Under the pieces are notes generated by a model. The model searched no databases. It saw only the letters and a program-made list of their open reading frames with translations, and was not told where the DNA came from. A DNA stretch of 64,000 nt, taken from positions 1 through 64,000 of the forward strand of contig CAKZVT010000047.1 in assembly GCA_937922435.1 (NCBI GenBank), given 5' to 3'. Position 1 is the stretch's first letter; every line of letters starts with the position of its first letter. Origin of the DNA: an uncultured Prevotella sp. GTDB taxonomy: Bacteria; Bacteroidota; Bacteroidia; Bacteroidales; Bacteroidaceae. The position numbers were made by a program, and so were the translations under genes. Shown piece after piece: positions 17,401 to 25,329 of this stretch.

Positions 17401-17418
17401 CAGATAAATAATGGAATA

Positions 17419-18213
17419 ATGAAACAATATCTCGACCTGCTCGACCGCATAATGACGGAAGGCGTTAAGAAGCACGACCGCACGGGAACGGGCACTATCA
17501 GCATCTTCGGCAACCAGATGCGGTTCAACCTTGAAGACGGTTTTCCGCTGCTTACGACGAAGAAACTGCATCTGAAATCAATCATCTACGAGCTGCTTTG
17601 GTTCTTGCGCGGCGACACGAATGTGAAGTATCTGCAAGAGCATGGCGTAAGCATTTGGGACGAATGGGCAGGGGAGGACGGTGAACTCGGCCCCGTTTAC
17701 GGTCACCAGTGGCGTTCGTGGCCCGATTACGACGGCGGACACATCGACCAAATCAGGAATGTTGTGGAGCAAATCCGCCACAATCCCGACTCGCGCCGCA
17801 TAATAGTGAGCGCGTGGAACGTGGCTGAAATCAACCAGATGCACCTGCCGCCGTGCCACTGCCTGTTCCAGTTCTACGTGGCTGACGGCCGCCTTAGCCT
17901 ACAGCTTTACCAGCGCAGCGCCGACACTTTCCTCGGAGTGCCGTTCAACATAGCGTCTTACGCCCTGCTGCTGATGATGATGGCGCAGGTAACGGGGCTG
18001 AAGCCGGGCGACTTCATACATACAACGGGTGACACGCACCTGTACCTCAACCATCTTGAACAGGTGAAGTTGCAGCTTACGCGCGAGCCTCGTCAGCTGC
18101 CTACGATGACGCTCAACCCTGACATAAAGGACATTTTCGACTTCAAATACGAAGACTTTAAGCTGGAAAACTATAACCCTTGGCCGCACATTAAGGCCGA
18201 GGTGAGCGTGTAA
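17419..18213 (+). CDS. thyA: Thymidylate synthase
   Basis: A 264-residue ThyA that methylates dUMP to dTMP using methylene-tetrahydrofolate. Length equals the E. coli enzyme. The catalytic cysteine is C146 in LPPCHCLFQFYV. Other landmarks are RTGTGT at residue 21, the dUMP-binding QRSADTFLGVPFNIASY near residue 175, and HLYLNHLEQ near residue 215. The start MKQYLDLLDR is chosen on family length. It lies upstream of folA, which recycles the dihydrofolate it makes; only a family A repeat separates them. Confidence 0.97.
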   Translation: MKQYLDLLDRIMTEGVKKHDRTGTGTISIFGNQMRFNLEDGFPLLTTKKLHLKSIIYELLWFLRGDTNVKYLQEHGVSIWDEWAGEDGELGPVYGHQWRSWPDYDGGHIDQIRNVVEQIRHNPDSRRIIVSAWNVAEINQMHLPPCHCLFQFYVADGRLSLQLYQRSADTFLGVPFNIASYALLLMMMAQVTGLKPGDFIHTTGDTHLYLNHLEQVKLQLTREPRQLPTMTLNPDIKDIFDFKYEDFKLENYNPWPHIKAEVSV

Positions 18214-18255
18214 ACACCCACCCCAACCCTCCCAAAGGGATGGGTGGGGTGGGTA
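18214..18255. repeat. Collapsed family A repeat between thyA and folA
   Basis: A reverse arm and a forward arm are fused with no spacer, giving ACACCCACCCCAACCCTCCC directly followed by AAAGGGATGGGTGGGGTGGG. Both halves can form four-tract G motifs on opposite strands. It begins immediately after the thyA stop codon. Confidence 0.88.
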
Positions 18256-18276
18256 TGAAAACAATAGAACCGAATT

Positions 18277-18759
18277 ATGCGTATATCAATTATCGCCGCA
18301 GTGGCGCGTAACCGCGCCATCGGCAAGGACAACAAGCTGTTATATTGGTTGCCAGACGACCTTAAACGCTTCAAGGCTTTGACTACCGGGCACACCATAA
18401 TAATGGGGCGGAGGACTTTCGAGTCGCTGCCGAAGGGCGCGCTTCCCAACCGCAGGAACATCGTATTGAGCCGCACCGTGCACAAGTTTCCCGGTTGTGA
18501 TGTGTACACTTCGCTCGACGAAGCACTGAAACACTGCTCTGAAGAGGAAGATATTTATATAATAGGTGGCGCAAATGTCTATGCACAGGCTATCGGCCGA
18601 GCCGACCGTCTCTGCCTTACCGAGATAGACGACACGCCCGACAGTGCCGACGCTTTCTTCCCGGAATACGGCGGTTGGCGCGAAATGTGGCGCGAAGAGC
18701 ACGCCATAGACGAGAAGCACGCTTACCGCTTCGCTTTCGTTGACTATGCAAAAAGTTGA
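18277..18759 (+). CDS. folA: Dihydrofolate reductase
   Basis: A 160-residue DHFR that reduces dihydrofolate with NADPH. Landmarks are IAAVARNRAIGKDNKLLYWLPDDL with the substrate-binding acidic residue, IIMGRRTFESLP near residue 46, the NADPH loop region NIVLSR near 70, and IYIIGGANVYAQA near 93. Length matches the family (about 160). It follows thyA on the same strand and the two work as a cycle. Confidence 0.96.
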   Translation: MRISIIAAVARNRAIGKDNKLLYWLPDDLKRFKALTTGHTIIMGRRTFESLPKGALPNRRNIVLSRTVHKFPGCDVYTSLDEALKHCSEEEDIYIIGGANVYAQAIGRADRLCLTEIDDTPDSADAFFPEYGGWREMWREEHAIDEKHAYRFAFVDYAKS

Positions 18760-18804
18760 CTACTGATAACTCATTGACAGCCAGGCGTTTGCCTGTCGCC
18801 GTCC

Positions 18805-18888
18805 GAAAGGCCGTCTTTTACAGCGTAAAAGACGGCCTTTTAAAATGCAAAAGACGGCCTTTCGCACTGTGAAAGGCCGTCTTTTGCC
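18805..18888. repeat. Family B multi-hairpin repeat, locus 5
   Basis: Three palindromes in a row of AAAGGCCGTCTTTT / AAAAGACGGCCTTTT words. It lies between the convergent ends of folA (+) and the thioredoxin-like gene (-). Confidence 0.85.
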
Positions 18889-18927
18889 AAGTATTGAACA
18901 TCTTGCGATTGGGCAGGCAGCAGCCGG

Positions 18928-20106
18928 CTATCTGCCACCAAGACGTTTCTTCACATTTTCCTTGAGGTTCCCTTTGCTGTAACCGCTCCACTGCGCGGTC
19001 ATGGTTCCTTGCGGAGAAACCAGCACATAATGGGGAATGCCCCACACGCCATACTTCGCTGCAATGCCGCTTCGCCCTTTCAGGTCGTTCAGGTTGTACC
19101 ATGTCATACCATGCTTTGGCGACTCTTGCTTCCATATCTCCTCCGTATCGAGCGACAGGCTGACAATAACGAGAGAGTATTTATAGGCTTCGGCCACCTC
19201 TTTCATCTCCGGAATGGCCTGTATGCAAGGGCCGCAACCGATGCTCCAAAAGTCTAACAAAATGTATTTTCCTTTGAAGTCAGCCAAGTGATGAACACCT
19301 CCGTCGATGTCAAACAAGTCCCCGTCGGCGGCAGCTTCGCCCTTTACAATTTCCTTCGGGGGATAAACCGTTATGCCTATTTCGCTCCCCGTCATTGTGT
19401 TCTTCCACTTGTCAGGCAGCCGGTCATACAGTTTCCTTACGGCGTTCATGCCTTTTTCGTTGTCATAAGATTTCGCAAAGATGGCGTTTCCGTTCAACTC
19501 TTCCATCCAAGCGTCGTCAACCTCCATTCCGTTCATGACCGCAGTCTCGGCTATTATCACACTGTCCACCGCCATACACTTGTCTTTATCGAGACAGTCA
19601 AGCTCTGCCTGTACGGCGGCTTTGTCTTTATCGGCCAACGTTCCGCTTCTCATCATTGAACGAAGAGCGTCAACATGAATGTCGATAAGCTGTATCCTGT
19701 CCCACCACTTACGCGCCGCCATGACTATTTTCTGCCTGGTCTGTTGTTCGGGAATGTCGCTCTCAACGTTCCAAGTGTATGCGAGCATGCCGTCGCCTGA
19801 TATGTTTATATGGCTTTCGGGACGTACATAAACGTCAAGAATCATGCTTATGGTATCGCCCTTCATGGCAAACAGCGTCATCGGTTCCACTCCGTTGCCC
19901 GTTGTTTCACCGCTGAACCTGAACCTGTTATCGGTTATCGTGTCGCCGTCAACAGCTTTAAGGATGTCTCCTATATTACGGAATAGCTGTACAAACGTGC
20001 CCTCTGGCACGTTCTTTATTGTCCCGTCAATTACATAAATGCCTTGTGCTTGCATCGCAATGGTAGCGAATACAAGCACAAGGCATGATAAAGACTTATG
20101 TATCAC
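18928..20106 (-). CDS. Thioredoxin-like (TlpA-type) exported protein
   Basis: A 392-residue protein with a signal peptide (MIHKSLSCLVLVFATIAMQAQ), an N-terminal beta domain of about 110 residues as in the DUF4369 group, a helical middle, and a C-terminal TlpA/ResA-like thioredoxin domain with the redox motif CGPC in FWSIGCGPCIQAIPEM near residue 295. The cis-proline region is GIPHYVLV. Such proteins act on disulfides outside the cytoplasm. The start codon is GTG; no in-frame ATG fits. Confidence 0.85.
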   Translation of the reverse strand: MIHKSLSCLVLVFATIAMQAQGIYVIDGTIKNVPEGTFVQLFRNIGDILKAVDGDTITDNRFRFSGETTGNGVEPMTLFAMKGDTISMILDVYVRPESHINISGDGMLAYTWNVESDIPEQQTRQKIVMAARKWWDRIQLIDIHVDALRSMMRSGTLADKDKAAVQAELDCLDKDKCMAVDSVIIAETAVMNGMEVDDAWMEELNGNAIFAKSYDNEKGMNAVRKLYDRLPDKWKNTMTGSEIGITVYPPKEIVKGEAAADGDLFDIDGGVHHLADFKGKYILLDFWSIGCGPCIQAIPEMKEVAEAYKYSLVIVSLSLDTEEIWKQESPKHGMTWYNLNDLKGRSGIAAKYGVWGIPHYVLVSPQGTMTAQWSGYSKGNLKENVKKRLGGR

Positions 20107-20136
20107 AGGTTTTATGATTGGTCAGATAATGATGCT

Positions 20137-20631
20137 TCACTCTGCCGCAACGTCCGTATCGTCAACCGGCATGTCAACAATCGGCAGCTGGCGGCTGAAC
20201 GCCGAGTTGAACGAAATTATGGTTTCGCTGCGTGAAAGGCCGAGAGGTTGCAGGCGGTCGTGGATGATGTTGAGCAGATGATGGTTGTTTACGGCGTAGA
20301 TTTTGATGAACATGTCATAGTCGCCGGTGGTGTAATGACACTCAACCACTTCAGGAATCTTCCTCAATTCGTCAACGACCTCGTCGAATTTCTCGGGATT
20401 TTTCAGGTTAAGTCCCATATAAGCGCAGGTCTCATAGCCTATTTTCTCCGGGTCGATGATGAATTTCGACCCTTTCAACACGCCCATGTTATTCAACTTC
20501 TGTATGCGTTGATGGATGGCTGCACCGCTTACATTGCATGAACGAGCCACCTCCAAGAACGGAATCCTTGCGTCTTCGGCTATCAGCTTAAGGATTTTCT
20601 TGTCTAATGAATCTAAATTGTGATGTGCCAT
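20137..20631 (-). CDS. Lrp/AsnC-family transcription regulator
   Basis: A 164-residue regulator with an N-terminal winged helix-turn-helix (LDSLDKKILKLIAEDARIPFLEVARSC ... AAIHQRIQKLNNMGVL) and a C-terminal RAM ligand-binding domain (YMGLNLKNPEKFDEVVDELRKIPEV, TGDYDMFIKIYA). Proteins of this family sense amino acids. The target is not evident. A -7 box TATCTTTG lies at 20718-20725 on the minus strand with ATTG 20 bases further upstream. Confidence 0.92.
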   Translation of the reverse strand: MAHHNLDSLDKKILKLIAEDARIPFLEVARSCNVSGAAIHQRIQKLNNMGVLKGSKFIIDPEKIGYETCAYMGLNLKNPEKFDEVVDELRKIPEVVECHYTTGDYDMFIKIYAVNNHHLLNIIHDRLQPLGLSRSETIISFNSAFSRQLPIVDMPVDDTDVAAE

Positions 20632-20717
20632 TTGTAGTGTATTTTTTACTTTGATGTTAATTTAGAACTGACTGTTAAATGGCTTTACGCCAAATACATA
20701 TTGCTTGTTGTACGGCA

Positions 20718-20749
20718 CAAAGATACGATAAAATAATTGTTTTTGCAAT
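20718..20749 (-). promoter_or_regulatory. Promoter for the Lrp-family gene
   Basis: -7 box TATCTTTG at 20718-20725 and a near -33 box ATTG at 20746-20749, gap 20, all on the minus strand. Confidence 0.55.
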
Positions 20750-20810
20750 GAATTGTAAGTAAAATTTCAATCTTATACTATAGATTAAAACTTTCTTTTA
20801 TGAATAAGAA

Positions 20811-21278
20811 TTATTTTCCGCCCTTTTGTGTGGCTGAATAATTCACCCGTAACGCTCCTGCCCGGCGCAGTGCCTGGCGTACATCCGACATTATGCCCAT
20901 CTCCGTTTCGCGGTCTGCTTTTATCGAGACGCTCATCGCCTTGGCGCCTTCCGGTGACATGCGGCGGCGTTCCTCGGCCACATAGTCGGTCACGTCGTCA
21001 ACGTCGGCATACTTGTCGTTCAGCTGTATGCGCGTGCCTTCGCCCACGGAGCGGCGCATGTCGTCGGCAGGGCGGCCTATATAAATATATGTAACGGCAG
21101 ACTTCTTGACAAGGCGGGTAAGCTCCGTACCTTCAGGCACTCGGTATTTCACTTTCAAGGTGACTTCCCTCATGTGCGTTACGGTGATGAAGAAGAAGAG
21201 GACGGTGAAAATCAGGTCGGGCAGGGCAGCCGTGTTAAGCATCGGCACCTCGCGTCTTTGGCGGCGGAAGAAGCTCAT
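20811..21278 (-). CDS. ExbD/TolR-family protein (second copy)
   Basis: A 155-residue ExbD-like protein: short cytoplasmic N-terminus, one membrane helix with the conserved aspartate (MLNTAALPDLIFTVLFFFITVT), and a periplasmic domain. It forms a proton-driven motor with ExbB. The start overlaps the upstream exbD stop by four bases. It is the last gene of the four-gene operon. Confidence 0.9.
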   Translation of the reverse strand: MSFFRRQRREVPMLNTAALPDLIFTVLFFFITVTHMREVTLKVKYRVPEGTELTRLVKKSAVTYIYIGRPADDMRRSVGEGTRIQLNDKYADVDDVTDYVAEERRRMSPEGAKAMSVSIKADRETEMGIMSDVRQALRRAGALRVNYSATQKGGK

Positions 21279-21811
21279 CTGCCACCTCCTTCCTCCGTTG
21301 CGGCAGGCGTTTCGGTGATGCGTTGCGGATAATAGGCTCTCACGGCGGCACGCTGTTCAGGCGTGCATGCAGCGTAGGCACGGCCGTATCGTTTTATAGC
21401 ATAGCCGTTCCGCAATTCGTTGTAAGCCGCTACTATCTCGTTTTGCACATTGAAATAAACTTCATACGACGCCTTTCGGTCAATGTCCAAGGCGATGACA
21501 TGATTGCGCCGGTCGGCCGAGTGGCTAACGAACGACATTACACGGCGGCGTACATCGCCCTTGTCTATTGGCTTGCCGTCGGCCATCAGGCGGTTGTATT
21601 CCGTTATAGTGAGCGACAATACATTGCCGCGCTCCACGTCGGCAGCCTCCTGTTGCGTCTCGTCCGCCATAGGCGGAAGCATACGTTGCAGTCCCTTGTC
21701 AGCGTCCATGGACGTCATGATAAGGAAGAACACCAGCAAGATGAACGATATGTCGGCCGTTGACGTGGTGTTGAGTTGCGGCACTGTGCGCCTGTCGCGA
21801 TGCAAAATCAT
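21275..21811 (-). CDS. ExbD/TolR-family protein (first copy)
   Basis: A 178-residue ExbD-like protein with the helix LNTTSTADISFILLVFFLIMTSM, including the membrane aspartate, and a periplasmic domain. Two different ExbD proteins in one operon are common in Bacteroidetes Exb systems. Four-base overlaps on both sides indicate coupled translation. Confidence 0.9.
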   Translation of the reverse strand: MILHRDRRTVPQLNTTSTADISFILLVFFLIMTSMDADKGLQRMLPPMADETQQEAADVERGNVLSLTITEYNRLMADGKPIDKGDVRRRVMSFVSHSADRRNHVIALDIDRKASYEVYFNVQNEIVAAYNELRNGYAIKRYGRAYAACTPEQRAAVRAYYPQRITETPAATEEGGGR

Positions 21812-22332
21812 TTTCTAATTCCCATCTTCCTGCAATATCCCGAAAGGCCGAATGCAACGCCGCAGACTGCTACCAGGAGCAGCACCAGCGACGTATTGAT
21901 GAACATGTCGGTAGCTTTCAGCCAGAACACGTCGGTATATGCAACGCCGTTTACCTGTACAGGCTCTGCCGAACCGAGCAGGAACGTTGCCAAAAGGCTT
22001 GCTATTAGCAGCCCAGCCGTGCCCCATGCAATCTTTGCCGACGGTATGTTGTTGGCCTTTCCTTGCGCCTTGTCCCTCGCCTTGAGGCTTACCGCTATGG
22101 CTGTGACGGCGAGTATGGCGGCAAGGAGCACGAGCACGTAGATGAACGCGAGCACAAGGTCGGTAAGCCGGGGCGCGTTGAACTCCGGGTTGTCCTCAAA
22201 CGGCACGTCGTAACCTATCAGGAAGAACGCGCCGAAGACAACAACCGTCAGCGCGACGAGCACGTAAAGCACGCGCGTAGACACCTGTTCTGCCGTCAGT
22301 CCGCTTAGTACGTTATGCCGTGTCTTCATCAT
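21808..22332 (-). CDS. Four-helix membrane protein of the exb operon
   Basis: A 174-residue protein with four predicted membrane helices (near residues 22-45, 60-85, 102-122, 142-165). I do not recognise a named family. It sits between exbB and the two exbD genes with four-base overlaps on both sides, so it is probably an accessory part of this motor. The start could be either of two adjacent ATG codons. Confidence 0.75.
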   Translation of the reverse strand: MMKTRHNVLSGLTAEQVSTRVLYVLVALTVVVFGAFFLIGYDVPFEDNPEFNAPRLTDLVLAFIYVLVLLAAILAVTAIAVSLKARDKAQGKANNIPSAKIAWGTAGLLIASLLATFLLGSAEPVQVNGVAYTDVFWLKATDMFINTSLVLLLVAVCGVAFGLSGYCRKMGIRK

Positions 22333-23189
22333 CGTGTGAGCTTGTATTTCATAATTATGTCAAGAAGCGTGATGGCCGACTCCTCCATCTGGCTCGTGAT
22401 GTGCTCTATTTTGGACAGGATGTAGTTGTAGAACACCTGGAGAATGAGCGCGGCAATCAGTCCGAAGATGGTCGTTATGAGGGCCACCTTCATGCCGGCA
22501 GCCACGATTGTAGGACTTATGTCACCTGCTTGCTGAATTTGCTCGAATGCCATAACCATGCCGATTACCGTGCCGAGGAAACCCAGCGACGGTGCCATGG
22601 CGATGAACAGCGTTATCCACGAGCAGCCCTTCTCAAGGTTGGCGGCCTGCACCGCACCGTAAGACGTTATGCTGCGCTCGATGTCTTCCATCGATTCGTC
22701 TATCCGCGTAAGTCCCTGGTAGCAGATTGACGCCACCGGGCCGCGCGTCTCACGGCACACCGTCTTTGCCCCTTCGACGTCGCCCTGCATTATTTGTGTC
22801 TCCAGGTCGGCCATCAGCCGCTTGGCGTTTATTTCCGAAAGGGTGAGGTATATGATGCGCTCTATGCAGAAGGCCAGGCCGAGCACCAGCGCCAAAGCAA
22901 CGAAAGACATGAAGCCCGCGCTGCCTTCGATGTACTTGGTCTTCAGCATCTTGTGGAAGCCTACCGTCTCGACTGGAGCCATTACCGAGTCAGGAGCTTC
23001 GGCATAGTCCAGCCCCAGCGTGTCGTCAGCCAATGTTCCTGCCGCCGAGTCGGCCTCCGCCGTCATTGCGCTGTCAGCCACCGACGCGGTCACGGGCTTT
23101 TGCTCTTCGCCGTTTTGGGCGTTGGCGTAATGGCATTGGGAAAAAACAAGGAGTGTGATTATCGCAATCTTTGCAATCAGATTGTCCAT
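22329..23189 (-). CDS. exbB: ExbB/TolQ-family proton channel protein
   Basis: A 286-residue MotA/TolQ/ExbB protein. It starts with a signal-like helix and an unusual acidic, Ala-rich periplasmic stretch (residues 25-75) before the first channel helix (FMSFVALALVLGLAFCIERI). The core motif region LFIAMAPSLGFLGTVIGMVMAF near residue 200 and the last helix ALITTIFGLIAALILQVFYNY are clear. First gene of the operon; a -7 box TACCTTTG lies at 23242-23249. Confidence 0.9.
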   Translation of the reverse strand: MDNLIAKIAIITLLVFSQCHYANAQNGEEQKPVTASVADSAMTAEADSAAGTLADDTLGLDYAEAPDSVMAPVETVGFHKMLKTKYIEGSAGFMSFVALALVLGLAFCIERIIYLTLSEINAKRLMADLETQIMQGDVEGAKTVCRETRGPVASICYQGLTRIDESMEDIERSITSYGAVQAANLEKGCSWITLFIAMAPSLGFLGTVIGMVMAFEQIQQAGDISPTIVAAGMKVALITTIFGLIAALILQVFYNYILSKIEHITSQMEESAITLLDIIMKYKLTR

Positions 23190-23241
23190 ACCTAAAGGAT
23201 TAAAAACATTATTTTTGCTGCTCAGTTAGAGTTTAACATTG

Positions 23242-23249
23242 CAAAGGTA
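23242..23249 (-). promoter_or_regulatory. Candidate -7 box for the exb operon
   Basis: TACCTTTG on the minus strand, 53 bases before the exbB start. No -33 box at the standard distance. Confidence 0.45.
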
Positions 23250-23404
23250 ATAAAAGTTTCTTTTGCGGATATAAGAATTTAGATTTTTTATTATTCTGCT
23301 GTCAAAGGATGAAACAGTCGCAGGCGGATTGACAAACAATGCAGAATTATTACCGCAAAATACGTAATAATTAAACGAAACACGGATTAGAAATATTTAA
23401 AATC

Positions 23405-23436
23405 TTTGCATCTATAAGATTTTCAACCTATCTTTG
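23405..23436 (+). promoter_or_regulatory. Promoter directly abutting a start codon
   Basis: TTTG at 23405-23408 and TATCTTTG at 23429-23436, gap 20, a full match to the Bacteroidetes consensus. The next ATG is at 23441, so the transcript would begin at or within a few bases of the start codon. Confidence 0.7.
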
Positions 23437-23440
23437 CAGT

Positions 23441-23650
23441 ATGAAAAAGGATGAACGTAACAATACAATATTGTCAGAAACGGGCAAGTTCTTCATAGAC
23501 ATATCAAAACTTGTCTTTGGAGGAGTTATCCTTGCAAGCATAATGAAATATGAAAGTATTAATCCGACATTGCTTTTAGGCATTGGCTGCGTAGCTGTTG
23601 TTTGCAGTTTTATTACCGGTCTCGTCCTGATTGCAATGTCAAAAAAGTAA
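23441..23650 (+). CDS. Small two-helix membrane protein
   Basis: A 69-residue protein with a charged N-terminus (MKKDERNNTILSETGKFF) and two predicted helices (ISKLVFGGVILASIM and LLLGIGCVAVVCSFITGLVLIAM). It resembles small two-helix proteins seen in Bacteroidales genomes, but I cannot name the family with confidence. The promoter box ends four bases before the ATG, so the mRNA may be leaderless. It shares a transcript with the 33-residue protein downstream. Confidence 0.7.
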   Translation: MKKDERNNTILSETGKFFIDISKLVFGGVILASIMKYESINPTLLLGIGCVAVVCSFITGLVLIAMSKK

Positions 23651-23662
23651 AAGGAGGACTAT

Positions 23663-23764
23663 ATGGCACTTTTAGTATTATTCGGAGCAGTAGGAGTCGT
23701 TGCCTTGATAGTAGGCATTTGGGCTTTTATCCAGTTGCGGAAAGAGTCCAAGACGGCACATTGA
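23663..23764 (+). CDS. 33-residue membrane protein with strong Shine-Dalgarno site
   Basis: A short gene encoding MALLVLFGAVGVVALIVGIW and then AFIQLRKESKTAH. It has one helix and a basic tail, so it should insert in the inner membrane. AAAGGAGGA at 23651-23659 is a strong Shine-Dalgarno site, rare in this window, placed correctly before the ATG. It lies 12 bases after the preceding gene and 28 bases before a strong terminator, which defines a two-gene unit. Confidence 0.65.
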   Translation: MALLVLFGAVGVVALIVGIWAFIQLRKESKTAH

Positions 23765-23791
23765 TTTTGTCCGTTTGATGTTTTAGACAAT

Positions 23792-23820
23792 AAAAGCAGG
23801 CTTTCTTAGCCTGCTTTTTT
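23792..23820 (+). terminator. Rho-independent terminator after the small membrane genes
   Basis: Stem AAAAGCAGGCT / AGCCTGCTTTT with a five-base loop, followed by a T run. It ends the two-gene unit at 23441-23764. Confidence 0.85.
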
Positions 23821-23894
23821 GTTGCCGTTTGTGCGTCATAAATACATGAATGTAATTGTCATAAGACATCTGTATGTATTGCTTTTGCACTTGC

Positions 23895-23981
23895 GGAGAG
23901 AGGGGGATTCGAACCCCCGTGCCAGTTTTGCCGGCTACACGCTTTCCAGGCGTGCCTCTTAAGCCACTCGAGCATCTCTCC
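23895..23981 (-). tRNA. tRNA-Ser, anticodon GGA
   Basis: An 87-base cloverleaf on the minus strand. The acceptor arms GGAGAGA and TCTCTCC pair, the anticodon loop is CTGGAAA in the stem CACGC/GCGTG, the variable arm is long as expected for Ser, and the T arm holds GGTTCGAATCC. Anticodon GGA reads UCC and UCU. CCA is not encoded. Confidence 0.95.
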
Positions 23982-24124
23982 TTGAGCCTATTGACGGGCT
24001 CTTGGCTTACGGCTTGCAAAATTATCTTATTTCCCGTTATTTCACGAATAAAATAGCATATTTTTTGCTTTCGCGCGTCATTTTTCCGTTTTTTCACACT
24101 CTGTTGGCGGCCTTCCGCCGTCGG

Positions 24125-24988
24125 TCAGGCGTGGTTGCGGCGGTAGTCTGACGGCGAAAGGCCGGTGTGCTTCTGCACGTAGCGGCTGAAATAGGACAGC
24201 GACGAGAAGTTCATCCGCGCCGCTATGTCGGCCAGGGTGACGCTCTTGTCGAGCAGCAGGCGCGTCACTTCGTTCACCGTGAAGCGGTCGAGCCAGTAGG
24301 ATGCAGGTCTGCCGCTCGCCTTGCGGCATATTTCCGAGAGGTAGTGGGGCGTCACGCAGAGGCGCGAGGCGTAGTAGGCGAGGTCGCGGTGGGCGATGTA
24401 TTCGCCGTCGTAAAGCATCCCGATGAACCGCCGCAGCAGGCTCTGCGCCCGCTCGGGCACGTCGTCCCAACGCCTGCCGCGCGCGTGGATGTCGTACAGG
24501 TCGAGCACGTGGGCCATGAGCAGATGGCCCAGCATCTCGTCGCGGAACAGGTGGGCCGCGCTCCCGGCCATGCGCCGTCGCAGGGTCTCCATAGCCTCGC
24601 GGCATGTGCGGAAGTCGTCTTCCGCAAGGCGCATCACGGGGTTTTGCAGCAGCGAGAGGTGCCCTATGATGCCGTAATTGCTGCGCAGGGCCAGCGAGGC
24701 GACAAAACTCTCGCTTAGACTCATTACGATTGCCTCCGCGTCGGGCGACTCGGTGAAGGCCGTGGCGAGTGCGGCATCGGGCAGGATAACGTAGTCTCTC
24801 GAGGCGATGTTATACTTCACGTCGTGCAGCATGAAGCTCATGCCGCCGCCGAGGCACAGTATGTGCAACACGCGTCCCGGCGCATCGGCGAGGCCGAAGC
24901 CCGTAACCCTGTCGGCGAAGACTATCCCCGTAGTGGCGTCTTCTCCTTTTTTGTAAAATGCGTTCTGCTTGTCTGTCATGCTTTTCAT
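24125..24988 (-). CDS. AraC-family transcription regulator
   Basis: A 287-residue regulator with an N-terminal cupin-like sensor region (residues 1-180) and a C-terminal pair of helix-turn-helix motifs: DLAYYASRLCVTPHYLSEICRKASG near residue 205 and VTLADIAARMNFSSLSYFSRYVQKHTG near residue 250, ending in LSPSDYRRN. It is divergent from two aldo/keto reductase genes, so these are the likely targets. The start could also be the ATG three codons later. Confidence 0.9.
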   Translation of the reverse strand: MKSMTDKQNAFYKKGEDATTGIVFADRVTGFGLADAPGRVLHILCLGGGMSFMLHDVKYNIASRDYVILPDAALATAFTESPDAEAIVMSLSESFVASLALRSNYGIIGHLSLLQNPVMRLAEDDFRTCREAMETLRRRMAGSAAHLFRDEMLGHLLMAHVLDLYDIHARGRRWDDVPERAQSLLRRFIGMLYDGEYIAHRDLAYYASRLCVTPHYLSEICRKASGRPASYWLDRFTVNEVTRLLLDKSVTLADIAARMNFSSLSYFSRYVQKHTGLSPSDYRRNHA

Positions 24989-25065
24989 ATTGAATTGTAT
25001 GCCTGTTTGCCGTGTTTTGTCGGGTGAGATGTAATTTGTTGATGGTCAGTGTGTTACGGTTTGCC

Positions 25066-25156
25066 TTGCAAAAGGCCGCCAATCATATTGCGAAAGGTCG
25101 TCTTTTAGGCCGCGAAAGGTGGTCTTTTGCATGCTCAAAGACGGCCTTTGGCATGC
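25066..25156. repeat. Family B multi-hairpin repeat, locus 6
   Basis: Words AAAAGGCCGCC, CGAAAGGTCGTCTTTT, CGAAAGGTGGTCTTTTGC and AAAGACGGCCTTTGG. The left flank GTTGATGGTCAGTGTGTTACGG matches the family flank. It lies in the 341-base intergenic region between the AraC gene and the first aldo/keto reductase. Confidence 0.8.
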
Positions 25157-25296
25157 CGTTTTGCCGTCAACGGCAGTGAGGCTGCTTGCCGTCGGCTGTT
25201 CCATTGGCCATAGACTGTGTGCAAAAATAGTGAAAAATCCACGAAAAGTGAAAATGTCTCCACGAATTTTATAACATCTTTTGTCGCTCCAAGGCG

Positions 25297-25304
25297 TATC
25301 TTTG
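25297..25304 (+). promoter_or_regulatory. Candidate -7 box for the first aldo/keto reductase
   Basis: TATCTTTG, 26 bases before the start codon. The nearest TTTG upstream is at a non-standard gap of 13, which may mean activator dependence. Confidence 0.5.
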
Positions 25305-25329
25305 CAATCGAAACAAATAACCAAGCAAT

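Noticed and set aside
23441..23764. Toxin-antitoxin module
   Set aside because: Both small proteins are membrane-like but match no known toxin or antitoxin family I can recognise; kept only as an unusual small-protein unit.
24078..24605. A 175-codon open frame overlapping the AraC gene in another frame
   Set aside because: It is Arg/Pro/Ala-rich, has no domain, and lies within the clearly recognised AraC-family gene.
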